Positions 10,801-20,820 of a stretch of DNA of 64,000 bases are shown here, in pieces. Made by a program: the position numbers and the translations under genes. The DNA is taken from positions 53,986,727-54,050,726 of the forward strand of contig OU862917.1 in assembly GCA_917880885.1 (NCBI GenBank). The letters are read 5' to 3'. This DNA is from Limnephilus marmoratus (taxonomy: Eukaryota > Arthropoda > Insecta > Trichoptera > Limnephilidae). Numbering within the stretch: the first letter of the stretch is position 1; each line of letters begins with the position of its first letter. Below the pieces are notes generated by a model. The model was given only the letters and a program-made list of their open reading frames with translations, had not been told where the DNA came from and did no database searches.

Positions 10801-13800
10801 TTGTACCTCTAATGATGTCATTTAAACGCTTTAATTATTAACTCTTTCCTATTAAATAATTTCTTCTGCAATTGAATTAAAAGGACGTAATTTCTGTTTG
10901 CAGGCGTTGATGAAGGACACATTGCGGCCATTTGTTCCGGAATACAAAGGACAGATTCAGAGCGATGACGGTGACTGTATCCTTTTAACAAAAAATAAGA
11001 AAGAAAAGATACGGGATGCGCCTGCCCAACAGCTGAATGGCAGGCCGGATCGAGAGAGAATGGTTTAGGGAGTCCCTTTGACTTCTCCAGCTGTTCTCTC
11101 TCGGAATATCGCCTTGCATCGCAGAGGGAGGGATGGATTCATACATACGTCACTCCTGGACACACTGACCCTCAGATTTCTACCCACCCCTAATACTTTT
11201 TTCCTTCCCAGTACTTCCTTTCCTAAAAAGACCCTCCACACAGCATCCCCAAAGAAGACATAGGCCCTGAAGGGGAATTATTTTCCTCAGGGTTTCCTGT
11301 GTGGAGCTAATGTAAAAAAAAAGTTTCTTAGCAAACATGTCAGGATTTTGCATTTAAGTTGGAGACCCTTAATTGGCGAGTGCTTGAAATCAACTGAAGC
11401 CCTTGATATCTCAAAGTTGCCAATTAACCCAAAGCTGTTGCCAATGTTTCGAAAGCTGATGTTTGCTCCACAATACCTCACTGGCTATGACTCAGTTTAT
11501 TGCTCAGTATTCTTCAGTTATTCAACTAGACAGAATGGTGTCGATTTTACGGCGAAGAAATATCTAATACATAGACATAGTATTTTTAATCGTAATAGTA
11601 TAACTTTTGGGACTGTTCTTGCATCCTTAACGTCTTTTTTCTTACACCGTATTTCCAATGTTATTTTTCCTTGACTCTGAACCTCACCACAGCAGCTTAC
11701 CTGCAGTTGCAAGACCTCCTGAGTGGTTTTGACTCTCCCTGTGTTATGGACTGCAAGGTCGGAGTCAGGACTTACCTGGAGGAGGAACTGGCAAAGGCCA
11801 AAGAGAACCCCAAGCTCAGAAAGGTGCGTATTATTGTTCTTGAAAATATTTACTTCTTTAACTTTAGGCACACTGTTTATATCCGCGTTTTGGAAGAAGA
11901 TTCTCTATGTCAGACCATACCTATGAATTAGTATTTTGTGCCGGTGAGTCCATGTCATCCCCAATTGGATATGATGCGATGTAGGAAGTGGGGAAAGAAT
12001 GAGATGTAGAAGAGGGGTTGGGAAATAATCTTGGTACAGAGCTAAAAAGTGTCAGCAATACTTCCGAACCATTAATAAGTGTTTTAGTTACACATTGAAT
12101 AAAGACTGTACTTTTTCTATTTTGAATTATTACTAATAAAAAAAACCTCTTTAAACTGCTCTGACTAAGAACTGGCAACATTATGCGATGCATATGCGTT
12201 TCAAATCATGATTTAAATAGTTAATACTTTCTATTTTATTGACCAATTCACTATTATTCAATATATTTACTATAATTTTGAGTTATGTTTCGTCAGTATT
12301 GATCCATTAATAATGTCATATTATGAATTTCAATAATTTTATTAGAAAAAGCAAGGTTATTTCTGATATTATTTTTTAATTTACTTCTACCGCAATGAAA
12401 GCAATGTTTTTTTAACATAAATGCCTTTTGAAGGTAAGTACAAATTCCAGAAATCAATATTTCTATTGCACAACGAATCCAAAATGTCTGTTTTTTTATT
12501 TTTAATCCTGTGAATGAGATGTAAAGTGAAGTGACAGTTTTCTTCCCGTCACTCAAATTTGTTCACTTTTCAGAACAAATCATATAATTTTCAGAATAAA
12601 TCGCGTCTCGCTTACCATAGTTAGAAATATAGTCTAAACAGTGTTAGAAAGTGAAAAGACCGCGCTTTATATTCACATCTAAAAGTTACCCACAAAATAA
12701 TTGAATTGTACACCTTAATTTTCTCCTTAAGACAGATTTTGGAAAAGACACTAGAACACAATGTCGAAACACATCATCTCTTTATAGACTTCAAGGCCGC
12801 GTACGATAGAATAAATAGGAATGCATTGTACAATGCAATGAGTGAGTTTGGAATACCGGGTAAGCTGATCAATCTGGTGAAATTAACAATATCCCCAGTA
12901 ACATGTAGAGTCAGGGTTGGCAATGATCTGTCCGAGCCCTTTGAAGCGCTCCACGGGGTAAGACAAGGAGATGGATTGGCCTGCCTCTTATTCAACATAG
13001 CCTTAGAAAAAGTTATTCGTGACTCAGGCATCGAGATAAGAGCAACGATATTCGACAACTCTGTGCAACTATTGGCTTACGCTGATGATATCGACATAAT
13101 CGCGAAAACTCCTAATGCTTTACATAACACCTTTATAAATCTTGAAAGTTCTGCCAAAAATATGGGTCTCGTAGTAAACCAGCAAAAGACCAAATACATG
13201 GCTGTAGGATGCACCCAACAAATCCCAACTCTCTCATGTGGAAACCAAAATTTCGAAACGGTACCGAGATTCACATACCTAGGCTCCCTGATAACGAATG
13301 ACAATAATACCACAGAGGAGATCCAGAAGCGCATAGTGAACGCAAATCGCTGTTATTTCCGCTTACAAAATCAATTAAAATGTTGAAACACGAAGATATT
13401 AGTGTACAAAACACTTATCAGACCAGTACTTGCTTACGCAGCTGAGACTTGGGTACTAAGAGGAATGAGCGAGCACTGGACGTTTTTGAAAGAAAAATTT
13501 TGAGGCGCATCTTCGGACCGGTTCTAGAAAATGAATTTTGGCGCAGACGTTATAATAATGAGCTCTATACTTTGTTTAAGGAGCTAAACGTCGCAAAATT
13601 TATAAAATTGGGAAGACTTCGGTAGCTGGGTCATGTGGAGAGAATGACCGAGCATCAAGCACCAAAGTCCCTGCTGAACTCAAGACCAATAGGGCGAAGG
13701 AGCCTGGGAAGACCAAGACTAAAATGGAGCGACAACGTCCTCAAAGACATATCTATCTTGGAGCTTCAAAACTGGAGAGAGCTGGCTCAAAACCGAGATG

Positions 13801-16519
13801 AGTGGAGGAAGACTCTTGAGGAGGCCAAGACCCACCAGGGGTTGTAGAGCCAATAGTGATGACACCTTAATAAATCCAAAGATTTAAACCGCAAATTGAA
13901 AAAAAATTATGAATCTTTGGGAATTGGGAATTTGAGAAAATTTTAAATTTGAAAGTTATATTTCAGAAACTGAATTGAAAATAATTGAATTGTACACCTT
14001 ATTGAATCCAAAGAATTGAATAATGTTTATAATAAATTTACCTAATAAAATATATATGTGTTTTTATATTTTTACATTATAATTCATTGAAATTAAAATT
14101 GTTTCATCATCATCATCACTATTGGCTCTACAACCCCTGGTGGGTCTTGGCCTCCTCAAGAATTGTTTATATTTCAAAAATTATATGTTTTATTTCGAAT
14201 TATAAAATTAACAAATCAGAATTTTTTTCACAAAATTAAGAAAACGTACCTCCTAATATAATTGATGCACTCCCTTGGCAATAAGTACATTTTCTCAAGT
14301 ATGTGTATCTTAGGAATTTCAATTGCTTTCTTCCTATTATGTGTGAATGAACAACACAATACATATAGACGCCATGCTGTTGACTTATTCTCAATAAAAC
14401 TCGGAAAATTCATACTTATAAGTACTATTTTTATCAAAAGAACAATGTACTGTAAACTCTGCTACTGTGTATATAAATAGCTCCCGTCCTCAATGCAAGG
14501 GATCAATATCAATAGTAAGAAAATATACATCAAATTGTAAATAAAAACAAATTATATACATTAGCGTGTTTCATATTATAGTTTGATCACCACAAACAAA
14601 AGACCGTTCCCTGGCATTGTCTGAAATAAAGAGTGGTGCGGTGTTGCAAGTCACCAACCAACGCTAGCAAACTGCTAACAAATCACATCGTTACTTCTCT
14701 TAGGAAGACAGTGCGCCTGGATCTTGTAATCTTGTTATAAATATATTTTTTTTTTTTTTTTTCAGGACATGTACGAGAAGATGATCCAGATAGACCCGCT
14801 GGCCCCCAGTGAGGAGGAGCACCGACTGAAGGGGGTGACCAAGCCACGCTACATGGTCTGGCGGGAGACCATCTCCTCCACCGCTACCCTCGGCTTCAGG
14901 ATCGAGGGCATCAAGAAGGCAGACGGAACCAGCACCAAGGACTTCAAGACCACCAAGACCTCCGACCAGATCTTGGAGGCCTTCAAGGACTTTACCAGGG
15001 GATTTCCCAACATTGTGGTGAGCTTGATTTTTAACATCAGATGGAGAAATTTAACACCATAAATAGTTGAGATTATTTATATTATTCGCCCAAATAGACA
15101 CTTGCAACAAGTAAAATTTGTTCAAGAAATTATAAAATAGAACCCGTGCAGAAGAACTATAAAAGATAAAATTGGCATTATTTGTGAAGTATGTTATTAT
15201 ATCCTTCTTGTAACTAAATTCTGTGAAATTGAGCATATATATACATATTTTTTTATGTGCGTGCCTCAAAAGAGTCCCAGACAGCTCCCATCTGGAGCTA
15301 GTGAGACTATGACATCCCCAATTGGGATATGTTGTGAGGCTGAAGGTAGTGGGGAGGGGAAGGAGGAGGGGAAGAGGAATCTGGCTTTTCAGATCTGGTC
15401 ACCAAACACGTCTAAAGCCATTTCAAGCAACGTTGCAATTCTGAATGGTGGTCTTATGCCGGGGCGATACTGAGAGTATCTTCCACTCTGGAACATGCCG
15501 CCTGTATACTATATATTCTTTTAATTAATTAATTGTGAAATCCCAAATGAATCATATAAAATTTATTTGCACACGCAGGGATTCAATTCCGCCACCTCCT
15601 ATATTGCGAGTCAAGAGCCTATCAGTATATATGAATAAAACAGATGTTCCGTGGACCATTATTGGTATGAACGCGCACGAAAGTGTCGCCATCATAGCTC
15701 ACCCATTTTACTGAAAATCGCATCTACGCACATTGGAGTTCCACCTTTGTTTCTATGTGTACACCAAACGCATAACTTCCACTGGTCTGCCGCTTTGATT
15801 TTCCATGCAGTTTGATCATAACTTTGCGACAGTCGGCACGCTTCCATGCCATTTGCTCTCTTTGTTTCTATTTTCTGTGAATTACCTAACCTAGAATTCT
15901 GTGATTGCATTAAATTTTGTATGTTTGTAATTTGAACTTGAAAGATAATTTGACAATAATTAATGTTGTTAAGAATTAAATTTAAATAGAATAGGCAACT
16001 AGCAAGTAGCTGAAAATAGAAGTCGGGGACACGTCCTACAATGACATGACTAGATCAAATAGATCAAGCGCTTGATTCAGGTTATAATTACAGCCTGAAT
16101 AACAAACAAATAATAAGAATTAATTTTTTAATCTTGATTATTTTCAGAAGGGCTACATCGCAAGACTAAAACAGATAAGATGCTCAATGGCAGACTCTGA
16201 GTTCTTCAAATCCCACGAGATCATCGGCAGCTCCTTGTTGTTCGTCCACGACAAGCGAAAGGTCTCCATCTGGCTCATCGACTTTGCCAAGACGGTCCCG
16301 CTGCCAGAGAATGTCCACATAGACCACAGCACCAAGTGGACAGTCGGAAACCACGAAGACGGCTTCTTGATAGGCCTGGATAATCTCATCTCCACCTTCA
16401 CAACCATCAGTGAAGAAATGGAGAAAGAAGCCAGCGAACAGAATAAATCTCACCCTGTTGAAAATCCAAACAAACCCCCCAAAACTGACTACCTACCCAA
16501 GGACCTTGATGAGACATGA
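7769..16519 (+). CDS. IP3K: Inositol-trisphosphate 3-kinase (IP3K), six coding exons
   Basis: Phosphorylates Ins(1,4,5)P3 to Ins(1,3,4,5)P4, ending the IP3 calcium signal. Exons 7769-7831, 8315-8491, 10904-10976, 11696-11823, 14766-15017 and 16148-16519 join with matching phases and GT/AG boundaries into 354 codons plus TGA. In order: a calmodulin-binding-like helix with two Trp ([11 protein letters not shown]), [13 protein letters not shown], the inositol-polyphosphate-kinase signature [49 protein letters not shown] and IDFAKT. In mammalian ITPKs the last motif is usually DFGKT, so Gly is Ala here. The length fits a short isoform (mammalian ITPKA is about 460 aa). The first exon is the least certain; longer isoforms could start upstream. 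Introns carry a hAT element, SINEs and a broken LINE, none interrupting an exon. Confidence 0.92.
8315..8491 (+). CDS. IP3K: IP3K exon: calmodulin-binding helix and start of kinase domain
   Basis: Acceptor TTCATTCCAG, donor CAG/GTACAT. Encodes 59 residues, including [14 protein letters not shown] (calmodulin-binding region in vertebrate ITPKs) and [20 protein letters not shown] (start of the catalytic fold). The exon end, CTGCTTCCAGG, resembles the unit of the intronic tandem array that follows. Confidence 0.92.
8479..8828 (+). repeat. Intronic 40-bp tandem array resembling the exon/donor boundary, left part
   Basis: Eight or so diverged units of about 40 bp (CTGCTTCCAGGCATCTTTCA, then CTCAATTATACCAAGTAG). 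The first 'unit' is the true end of the exon plus its splice donor. The array continues at 10266-10585 after a hAT insertion. Most units retain a TTCCAGG string like the authentic exon end, but only the authentic site has GTACAT next to it. Confidence 0.85.
8829..10257 (-). mobile_element. hAT transposon remnant with perfect 8-bp duplication
   Basis: ACTCAACT lies immediately outside both ends (8821-8828 and 10258-10265). Termini are CAGGGCCGGATCT and, inverted, CAGCGCCGGATCT. Length 1429 bp. It splits the 40-bp array in the IP3K intron. The minus strand keeps the N-terminal part of a zinc-finger (ZMYM1/TTF-like) hAT transposase; the catalytic core is missing, so it could move only in trans. 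Confidence 0.92.
8966..9383 (-). pseudogene. N-terminal zinc-finger part of a hAT transposase
   Basis: 9201-9383 encodes a Pro/Ser-rich leader and 8966-9199 encodes [15 protein letters not shown]...[14 protein letters not shown]...[10 protein letters not shown]. The DPxxWP...RKF...R-WL-YS layout is that of TTF-type zinc-finger N-termini of ZMYM1-like hAT transposases. TTTTCAG at the frame change may be a splice acceptor of the original transposase gene. No RNase-H-like domain follows. Truncated. Confidence 0.6.
10266..10585 (+). repeat. Intronic 40-bp tandem array, right part
   Basis: Continues the array at 8479-8828: eight or so units with CTGTTTCCAGGCATCTTTCA and CAATTAAACTAAGTAGA, decaying rightward into unit remnants. 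A short SINE A fragment (CCGCACAAGAGTCTCAAC) follows near 10645-10700. Confidence 0.82.
10904..10976 (+). CDS. IP3K: IP3K exon: [14 protein letters not shown] segment
   Basis: Acceptor TTTGCAG, donor T/GTATCC, phase 0 in and phase 1 out. Encodes [18 protein letters not shown], the segment matching LMxDxLRPFVPAY in vertebrate ITPKs. Too short to stand out as an ORF, but required by homology and phase. Confidence 0.88.
11014..11320 (+). repeat. Short retroelement family B, copy 1 (shared hairpin tail)
   Basis: Body landmarks: CTCGGAATATCGCCTTGCAT, GGATGGATTCATA, CACTCCTGGACACACTGACC, CAGATTTCTACCCACCCCTA. It ends in AAAAAGACCCTCCACACAGC ... CCTGTGTGGAGCTAATGTAAAA. The tail is the same as in the LINE copies at 46686-47275, 49575-49800 and 60843-61575. 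Lies in an IP3K intron, sense orientation. Confidence 0.8.
11696..11823 (+). CDS. IP3K: IP3K exon: catalytic PxxxDxKxG motif
   Basis: Acceptor CACAGCAG, chosen because phase 1 then yields SYLQLQDLL, the family sequence; donor AAG/GTGCGT. Contains [20 protein letters not shown]: the Asp and Lys of the inositol-polyphosphate-kinase signature, which contact substrate and nucleotide. Confidence 0.92.
11824..12693. other. IP3K intron segment, nothing recognised
   Basis: AT-rich intron sequence between the fourth IP3K coding exon and a LINE remnant. Short open frames on both strands show no motifs, codon bias or repeat similarity that I can see. Confidence 0.5.
12706..13850 (+). pseudogene. Non-LTR retrotransposon RT, RTE-like group, broken
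   Basis: 12706-13386 encodes RT blocks [20 protein letters not shown] (motif A), [19 protein letters not shown] (motif B) and [11 protein letters not shown] (YADD). The frame then breaks at TGA 13384, but similarity continues through shifted frames ([77 protein letters not shown]) to CACCAGGGGTTGTAGAGCCA near 13850. The upstream endonuclease is absent. A 24-bp perfect direct repeat (AATTGAATTGTACACCTTA core) flanks the block at 12694-12717 and 13978-14001. In an IP3K intron, sense orientation. Confidence 0.87.
14105..14163 (-). repeat. 3' tail of the same LINE, inverted
   Basis: On the minus strand it reads CTTGAGGAGGCCAAGACCCA ... GTTGTAGAGCCAATAGTGATGATGATGATGA-like, matching 13815-13860 and ending in a TGA microsatellite, the usual 3' end of this LINE type. 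A second, almost fully 5'-truncated insertion. Confidence 0.75.
14164..14765. other. IP3K intron segment, nothing recognised
   Basis: AT-rich intron ending in the poly-T tract and acceptor of the 14766 exon. No coding or repeat signature seen. Confidence 0.5.
14766..15017 (+). CDS. IP3K: IP3K exon: IP3-binding and central kinase segment
   Basis: A 16-T tract and CAG precede the exon; donor GTG/GTGAGC. 84 codons, starting [11 protein letters not shown] and including [10 protein letters not shown] and [14 protein letters not shown], near-universal in ITPKs. GC content is well above the surrounding introns. Confidence 0.94.
15266..15640 (-). repeat. SINE family A, copy 3
   Basis: Minus-strand copy: body from CAGCTGTCTGGGACTC through AGTATCGCC and GTTCCAGAGTGGAAGATACT, then a decayed tRNA-like head near 15575-15640 (GGAATTGAATCCC as B-box relic, AGGCTCTTGACTCGC). 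Lies in the last IP3K intron, antisense to the gene. Confidence 0.75.
16148..16519 (+). CDS. IP3K: IP3K terminal exon
   Basis: Acceptor TTTTCAG. 123 codons and TGA. Encodes [31 protein letters not shown] (metal- and ATP-binding DF-K motif, Ala replacing the usual Gly) and [15 protein letters not shown] hydrophilic tail of about 30 residues rich in Glu, Lys and Pro extends past the fold. Confidence 0.94.
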   Translation, partial: KGYIARLKQIRCSMADSEFFKSHEIIGSSLLFVHDKRKVSIWLIDFAKTVPLPENVHIDHSTKWTVGNHEDGFLIGLDNLISTFTTISEEMEKEASEQNKSHPVENPNKPPKTDYLPKDLDET

Positions 16520-17410
16520 TACTATATTATCATGTTTGATCAGTACACTTTATAGTGTAAAAGTGAGAATGAATTGTAACATTGTTAACTCTATAAAATT
16601 AACATTTCTGGTGACCTCGTAAAATAGACATTAATTCCTATGGTGACTTCAGATTGTGACTATTGTGACTCAATGGAATGCAGGTGTGACCTTGTTATGT
16701 ACCTACACTTACGTGATTTTGTAAAATGCTAATTTCTGATTACTCTCAGGAAATTTTAGCACATCTATTGTGACAGCATGATATGTACATTTCGTGTTAC
16801 TCTAGTAAATGCAAATGGAAAGATCTATTGTGGTGCTATGAAATGCACATTTATGTGATCTTGTTAAATACACTTTTATGTGACCTCGTTAAAGTCATAT
16901 TTATGTGATCTTATGAAAAGCTTTTTTCTTGTAATTCTCAGGAAGTACATGCATATCTGTTACGGCTGCATCATATTTACATTTCTGGTGACATTGGGAA
17001 ATGCACATTTATGTGACCTTGCGAAAAACACATGTACGTAACCTTGTGAAATGGACATTTATGTTATCTTGTTTCATGCGCTTTTCTACTAGCTCCAGGA
17101 AATGCTAGCTTATTATGGAGATGCACATTTATGTGATCTCGTGGGATGTACGTTTATGTGGCCTTGTTAGATGCTTATTTTTATGTGACCAGGTGAAAGT
17201 AACGCAAGCAGAAATATGAATGACTGTGAAATGCATATTTCTCATTGACCCAATGAAATGAAAATTTAAAATGATTAGTATAAAGTCACTTAGTGAAATT
17301 ACATTTCGCTTGGCTCTACGAAAATTTCAAATAATTCCATGAAATGTACAGTTTTGGGGAGTCCATGAAATGTACATTTCTTGTGAAATAAAATAAAAAT
17401 ATTTTACTCT
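16520..17410 (+). repeat. IP3K 3'-UTR-like region with diverged GTGACCT repeats
   Basis: Directly after the stop codon come some 20 irregular units of the type GTGAAATGCACATTTATGTG ACCTTG, spaced 25-60 bp, up to about 17380. AATAAA follows at about 17389 (GAAATAAAATAAAAATATTT), a plausible polyadenylation signal. That the array belongs to the mRNA is inferred from position only. Confidence 0.6.
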
Positions 17411-18640
17411 GTGAGTATAACCTCTTCAACCGGACAATAGTGGTCTATACATTTAGCATGTAAACCGCTTGCATTTATGTATGTTCGTTAGGTTTAGCAT
17501 TAGTTTTATAAGTTTATCGTTTATGCATTTTGCATAAAGCGTTCTTTTATTCACAATGAAAAATTTTGTTTCCTATTCTCATACTTAACGCTAATTAATA
17601 AAAATTTTCAATTTTCTAAAATGAACCAAATTTAAGTTTCTATATAAGCTAATATTGTTTAGTTTTGATAAAAAAACAAATTTAAGTTTCTATATAAGCT
17701 AATATTGTTTAGTTTTGATAAAAAAATTGTAATATTTAAGAATTAATAACAGAAAAAATTATTTGTATTTTGTGTAGCAATTTGAGAAAATTTGGATTAA
17801 ATGAGATTTTTATTTAAAAATTATGAAAGACAAGGAATATCTACTGAGGATTTTGAATCTGCCTGATTCAATGAATGCTTATTATTAATAATAATGCATA
17901 TTGATTTGACGATGTAAAAGGATGTTAATTTAACTACATTGTATGATAAGTTGAGAATTATAAGACTCATGTTTGTACATAAGTAATAAAAATATTAATT
18001 ATTATTTTTGTAAAATAATAACATTTCTGATAAAAAATTGGTTTAATTTGTTCCAAAGTTTTTACCCACAAAAAATAAAAAGTTTGCAGAGGATCTCTAT
18101 CCAAAATTCATTTTCGTTTTGTAATCAGTTTTTTTAACCCTTTAAATACATAAAAGGTTTTTTTTTTAATTTCGTGAGGTGTGAATACTATTTATTTATT
18201 TTTTCAGGTTCTCCATAAAACAGTAATACACTAATATATTATGGAGAAGATTACAAAATTTAAAAAAAGTACATGTGTGCAGCTTTACTATGTTGTGACG
18301 TATGTCTAAAGATAGTAGCTGAACTCTCGATAGGTGACATTGAAAATGTCGATGGTCAATTCACAATCGTTAAGCAGTTGAGTCACTCGGTTTAATGTAC
18401 TCGGGGCATTCTGATAGGCAGAAGTTCTCACTTTCGGAGCATAAAAAAGTGCATGGGATCTCCCACGAGTATGCGTTAGGGACATATAAGTTAATCTCTT
18501 TTAACCTAGAGTATAGTACTGTAGATTAGCAAAAAAAAATTATCTAAAAATATTTTATTTATTTTATTGTAGATTCATTGTATTACGACTGATAGTAATA
18601 TCTGAAATAAATATATATATCACATAGTTAGTTATATATC
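17411..18640. other. AT-rich intergenic DNA with a tandem duplication
   Basis: No gene seen. At 17627-17726 a segment of about 50 bp (TTTAAGTTTCTATATAAGCT, AATATTGTTTAGTTTTGATA) occurs twice head to tail. Confidence 0.6.
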
Positions 18641-18812
18641 ATACTAGCAGACCCGGCCACAGGTTGCTGTGGCTAACGAAACACAACGCCATTACCCAAC
18701 CTTTATAAAATCCACACCACCCGCTTGCCAGCTGCCCGCTGTCCGCTGCCCGCTGCCTGAATTGAATATTTGAATTTATCGGCTTTTCTCTACTAAAATA
18801 AGCATGTATTAT
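18641..18812 (+). repeat. Dispersed repeat D, left half (split by a LINE)
   Basis: Begins ACTAGCAGACCCGGCCACAG and reaches CTCGGC-like TTTTCTCTACT ... GCATGTATTAT, where a LINE interrupts it. Its right half resumes at 20460. Repeats of the ACTAGY-GACCCGG type are common in insect genomes; related starts are at 42256 and 46008. Confidence 0.55.
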
Positions 18813-20459
18813 TTATTTATTTATTAGTAAGGGACAAACAGCTTATACATAAAACATAAAGATAAAAATATACATTGTTAAATCGAGTCAAGCCAAAAAA
18901 GTCTCCTATGTTAAAGTTGATTGGAGATAGAGTTTTATTACATATTAAAATTAATTTGAGGTGAGGAGGTGAGGAAGGGGAATAAAGGAGGAGGATAGGA
19001 GATGCTCCGGATACTTTTCACACTCGTATTAATTTTTGATTGTACATGTTACTTCTAATCGATATTTCTGTAGTGTATGGCTAAAAATGTCTATATTTTG
19101 AAATTTTGTGTTATATTGCGCACATATACGGGGAATTGTTGAATTTTTTCTAATGTTAGTTCTACATGTAGGCAAATGAAACAAATGGGATTGCCGAGTT
19201 GATCTTGACGGAATATGAATATTTATTAAGTTGGTTAGCTCTGGAGAGTCCAGGCCATTATTAACAATTTTAAATAATAAAGTTTGGTCAAAAATTAAAC
19301 GTCGTGTATAAAGGGAGTTGAAATTGTGGTAATTAATAGATTCGTTGTAATTTAAGAAGTGTAATTTTTGTTTATAATTTATGTGGTTAAAAATTTTTTT
19401 TTGGATTTTTTCGATTCTATCAATGTGAGCTTGGTAGAAAGGAGTCCAGATTGGTGTGCAGTGTTCTAAGTGGGGACGGATGAACGCTGTGTAAAGGGAA
19501 TATAGAGTCTTAAGGTTGCGAAAAGGTTTCGTTATTGGAATAATAAATCCTAGCATTTTGTTGGCCTTGTTGATGATTTCATCAGTGTGTTGTATAAAAT
19601 TTAATTTAACATCCAGTAATACCCCAAGGTCCCTGATAGATTCTACTTCTTTGATAAGTGTCCCATTTAATCTATACTCAAAAGGAATTTTATTTTTATT
19701 ACGTGTAAATGATAATTTTTTGCATTTTGAGGTATTTACTACCAGTTTGTTTGATTCACAGTAGATAAAAAGTCGATTGAAGTCTTGAAGTTTAATGCAA
19801 TCTTCGATTGATTTGATAACTAGGTATATTTTTTTATCGTCTGCATAAGCTAGGTAATTGGCGTGTAAAAAACATTTGTGAATATCATATATATACACAT
19901 TAAATAATAATGGCCCTAAATGAGAACCTTGAGGTACACCGGAGGGCACGGAAAAGAAGCTGGACTTAGTTCCCTCAACTGATACACATTGAAGTCTACT
20001 CCGAAGGTATGAAGTAAGCCACCGAAGTAGGTCACCGTGGATGCCTAATTGTTTTAGTTTTTTAATTAGAATAAAATGGTTTACCTTATCGAAGGCCTTA
20101 GAGTAATCCGTGTAGATTACATCTACTTGGTTTCTATTGTCCATATTGCTCGTTAAATATTCCGTGAAATTTACCAAATTTGTAAGTACCGACGTTTTTT
20201 GTAGAAATCCATGTTGTTGGTTTTGTATGTTGCAAATAATTGTTGTATAAATTTGATCGTCGATAATTTTCTCAAAGAGTTTACTAAATACCGTTAGCAT
20301 TGAGATTGGGCGATAGTTTTCAATGTTGCTTTTTGAACCAGTTTTATGAATAGGGATTATAGTTGCTTCTTTGAACTTTGTAGGAAATTTTCCTGCTCCT
20401 AGTGACATTCTAAATACGTTAGTTAAGGGGTACGAGGTTAGTTAAGGGGTACGGTACGG
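18813..20459 (-). mobile_element. Jockey-type LINE insertion, 5'-truncated
   Basis: Contains the RT ORF at 19029-20408 and a 3' tail of TAAA repeats (seen as TTTA at 18811-18822). GTATTAT at 18806-18812 and 20460-20466 looks like the target duplication, inside repeat D. The endonuclease half is missing. Confidence 0.75.
19029..20408 (-). CDS. Reverse transcriptase of a Jockey-type LINE (459 codons, 5'-truncated)
   Basis: An uninterrupted frame covers the RT domain: IIPIHKTGSKSNIENYRPIS at the start, TDYSKAFDKVNH (motif A, about residue 105), SGVPQGSHLGPLLFNVYI (motif B, about 160), LAYADDKKIYLV (catalytic YADD, about 190), then a thumb and the C-terminal region with FIRPHLEHCTPIWTPFY and a terminal THLP-like segment (HLPTCRTNIRKNS). 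Jockey-clade proteins normally carry an apurinic-type endonuclease before the RT; it is absent, so the copy cannot be autonomous. The open frame over 459 codons suggests a recent insertion. Confidence 0.88.
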   Translation of the reverse strand: MSLGAGKFPTKFKEATIIPIHKTGSKSNIENYRPISMLTVFSKLFEKIIDDQIYTTIICNIQNQQHGFLQKTSVLTNLVNFTEYLTSNMDNRNQVDVIYTDYSKAFDKVNHFILIKKLKQLGIHGDLLRWLTSYLRSRLQCVSVEGTKSSFFSVPSGVPQGSHLGPLLFNVYIYDIHKCFLHANYLAYADDKKIYLVIKSIEDCIKLQDFNRLFIYCESNKLVVNTSKCKKLSFTRNKNKIPFEYRLNGTLIKEVESIRDLGVLLDVKLNFIQHTDEIINKANKMLGFIIPITKPFRNLKTLYSLYTAFIRPHLEHCTPIWTPFYQAHIDRIEKIQKKIFNHINYKQKLHFLNYNESINYHNFNSLYTRRLIFDQTLLFKIVNNGLDSPELTNLINIHIPSRSTRQSHLFHLPTCRTNIRKNSTIPRICAQYNTKFQNIDIFSHTLQKYRLEVTCTIKN

Positions 20460-20820
20460 GTATTATACATATAAACTAATTAACTCGCCACTAATTATAC
20501 AATGTTTGCAATGCAACACTGGATATTTGAAAAGGCAAAATCAAATACCTACTTACTCTAGGACATCTTTTTTCCAATTTCTTCCGTAGAACGAATTTCA
20601 AAAGTGACTATAGTACGGCCCGCCAGCCGTTTTAAATCGCACAAAAATATGTTTTCTTTGAATTTCTCGGCTTTTCTTTAATATAATTTACATGTATTAT
20701 ACATATAAACATTCCTCTTCAATCACTCTATCTATTGGTGAAAACCGTATGAAAATCCGTTGCGTAGTTTAAAAGATTAACGCGCACATACATTTTGAGC
20801 AACTTCATTTTATACTATGT
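20460..20820 (+). repeat. Dispersed repeat D, right half
   Basis: Continues the repeat from 18641-18812. Includes TCAATCACTCTATCTATTGG, GTATGAAAATCCGTTGCGTA, GTTTAAAAGATTAACGCGCA and TTTTATACTATGTA, a widely dispersed insect repeat ending. Confidence 0.55.

Noticed and set aside
11348..11674. 108-codon plus-strand frame in an IP3K intron
   Set aside because: It runs up to the true exon at 11696 in another frame and has no recognisable motif; likely chance.
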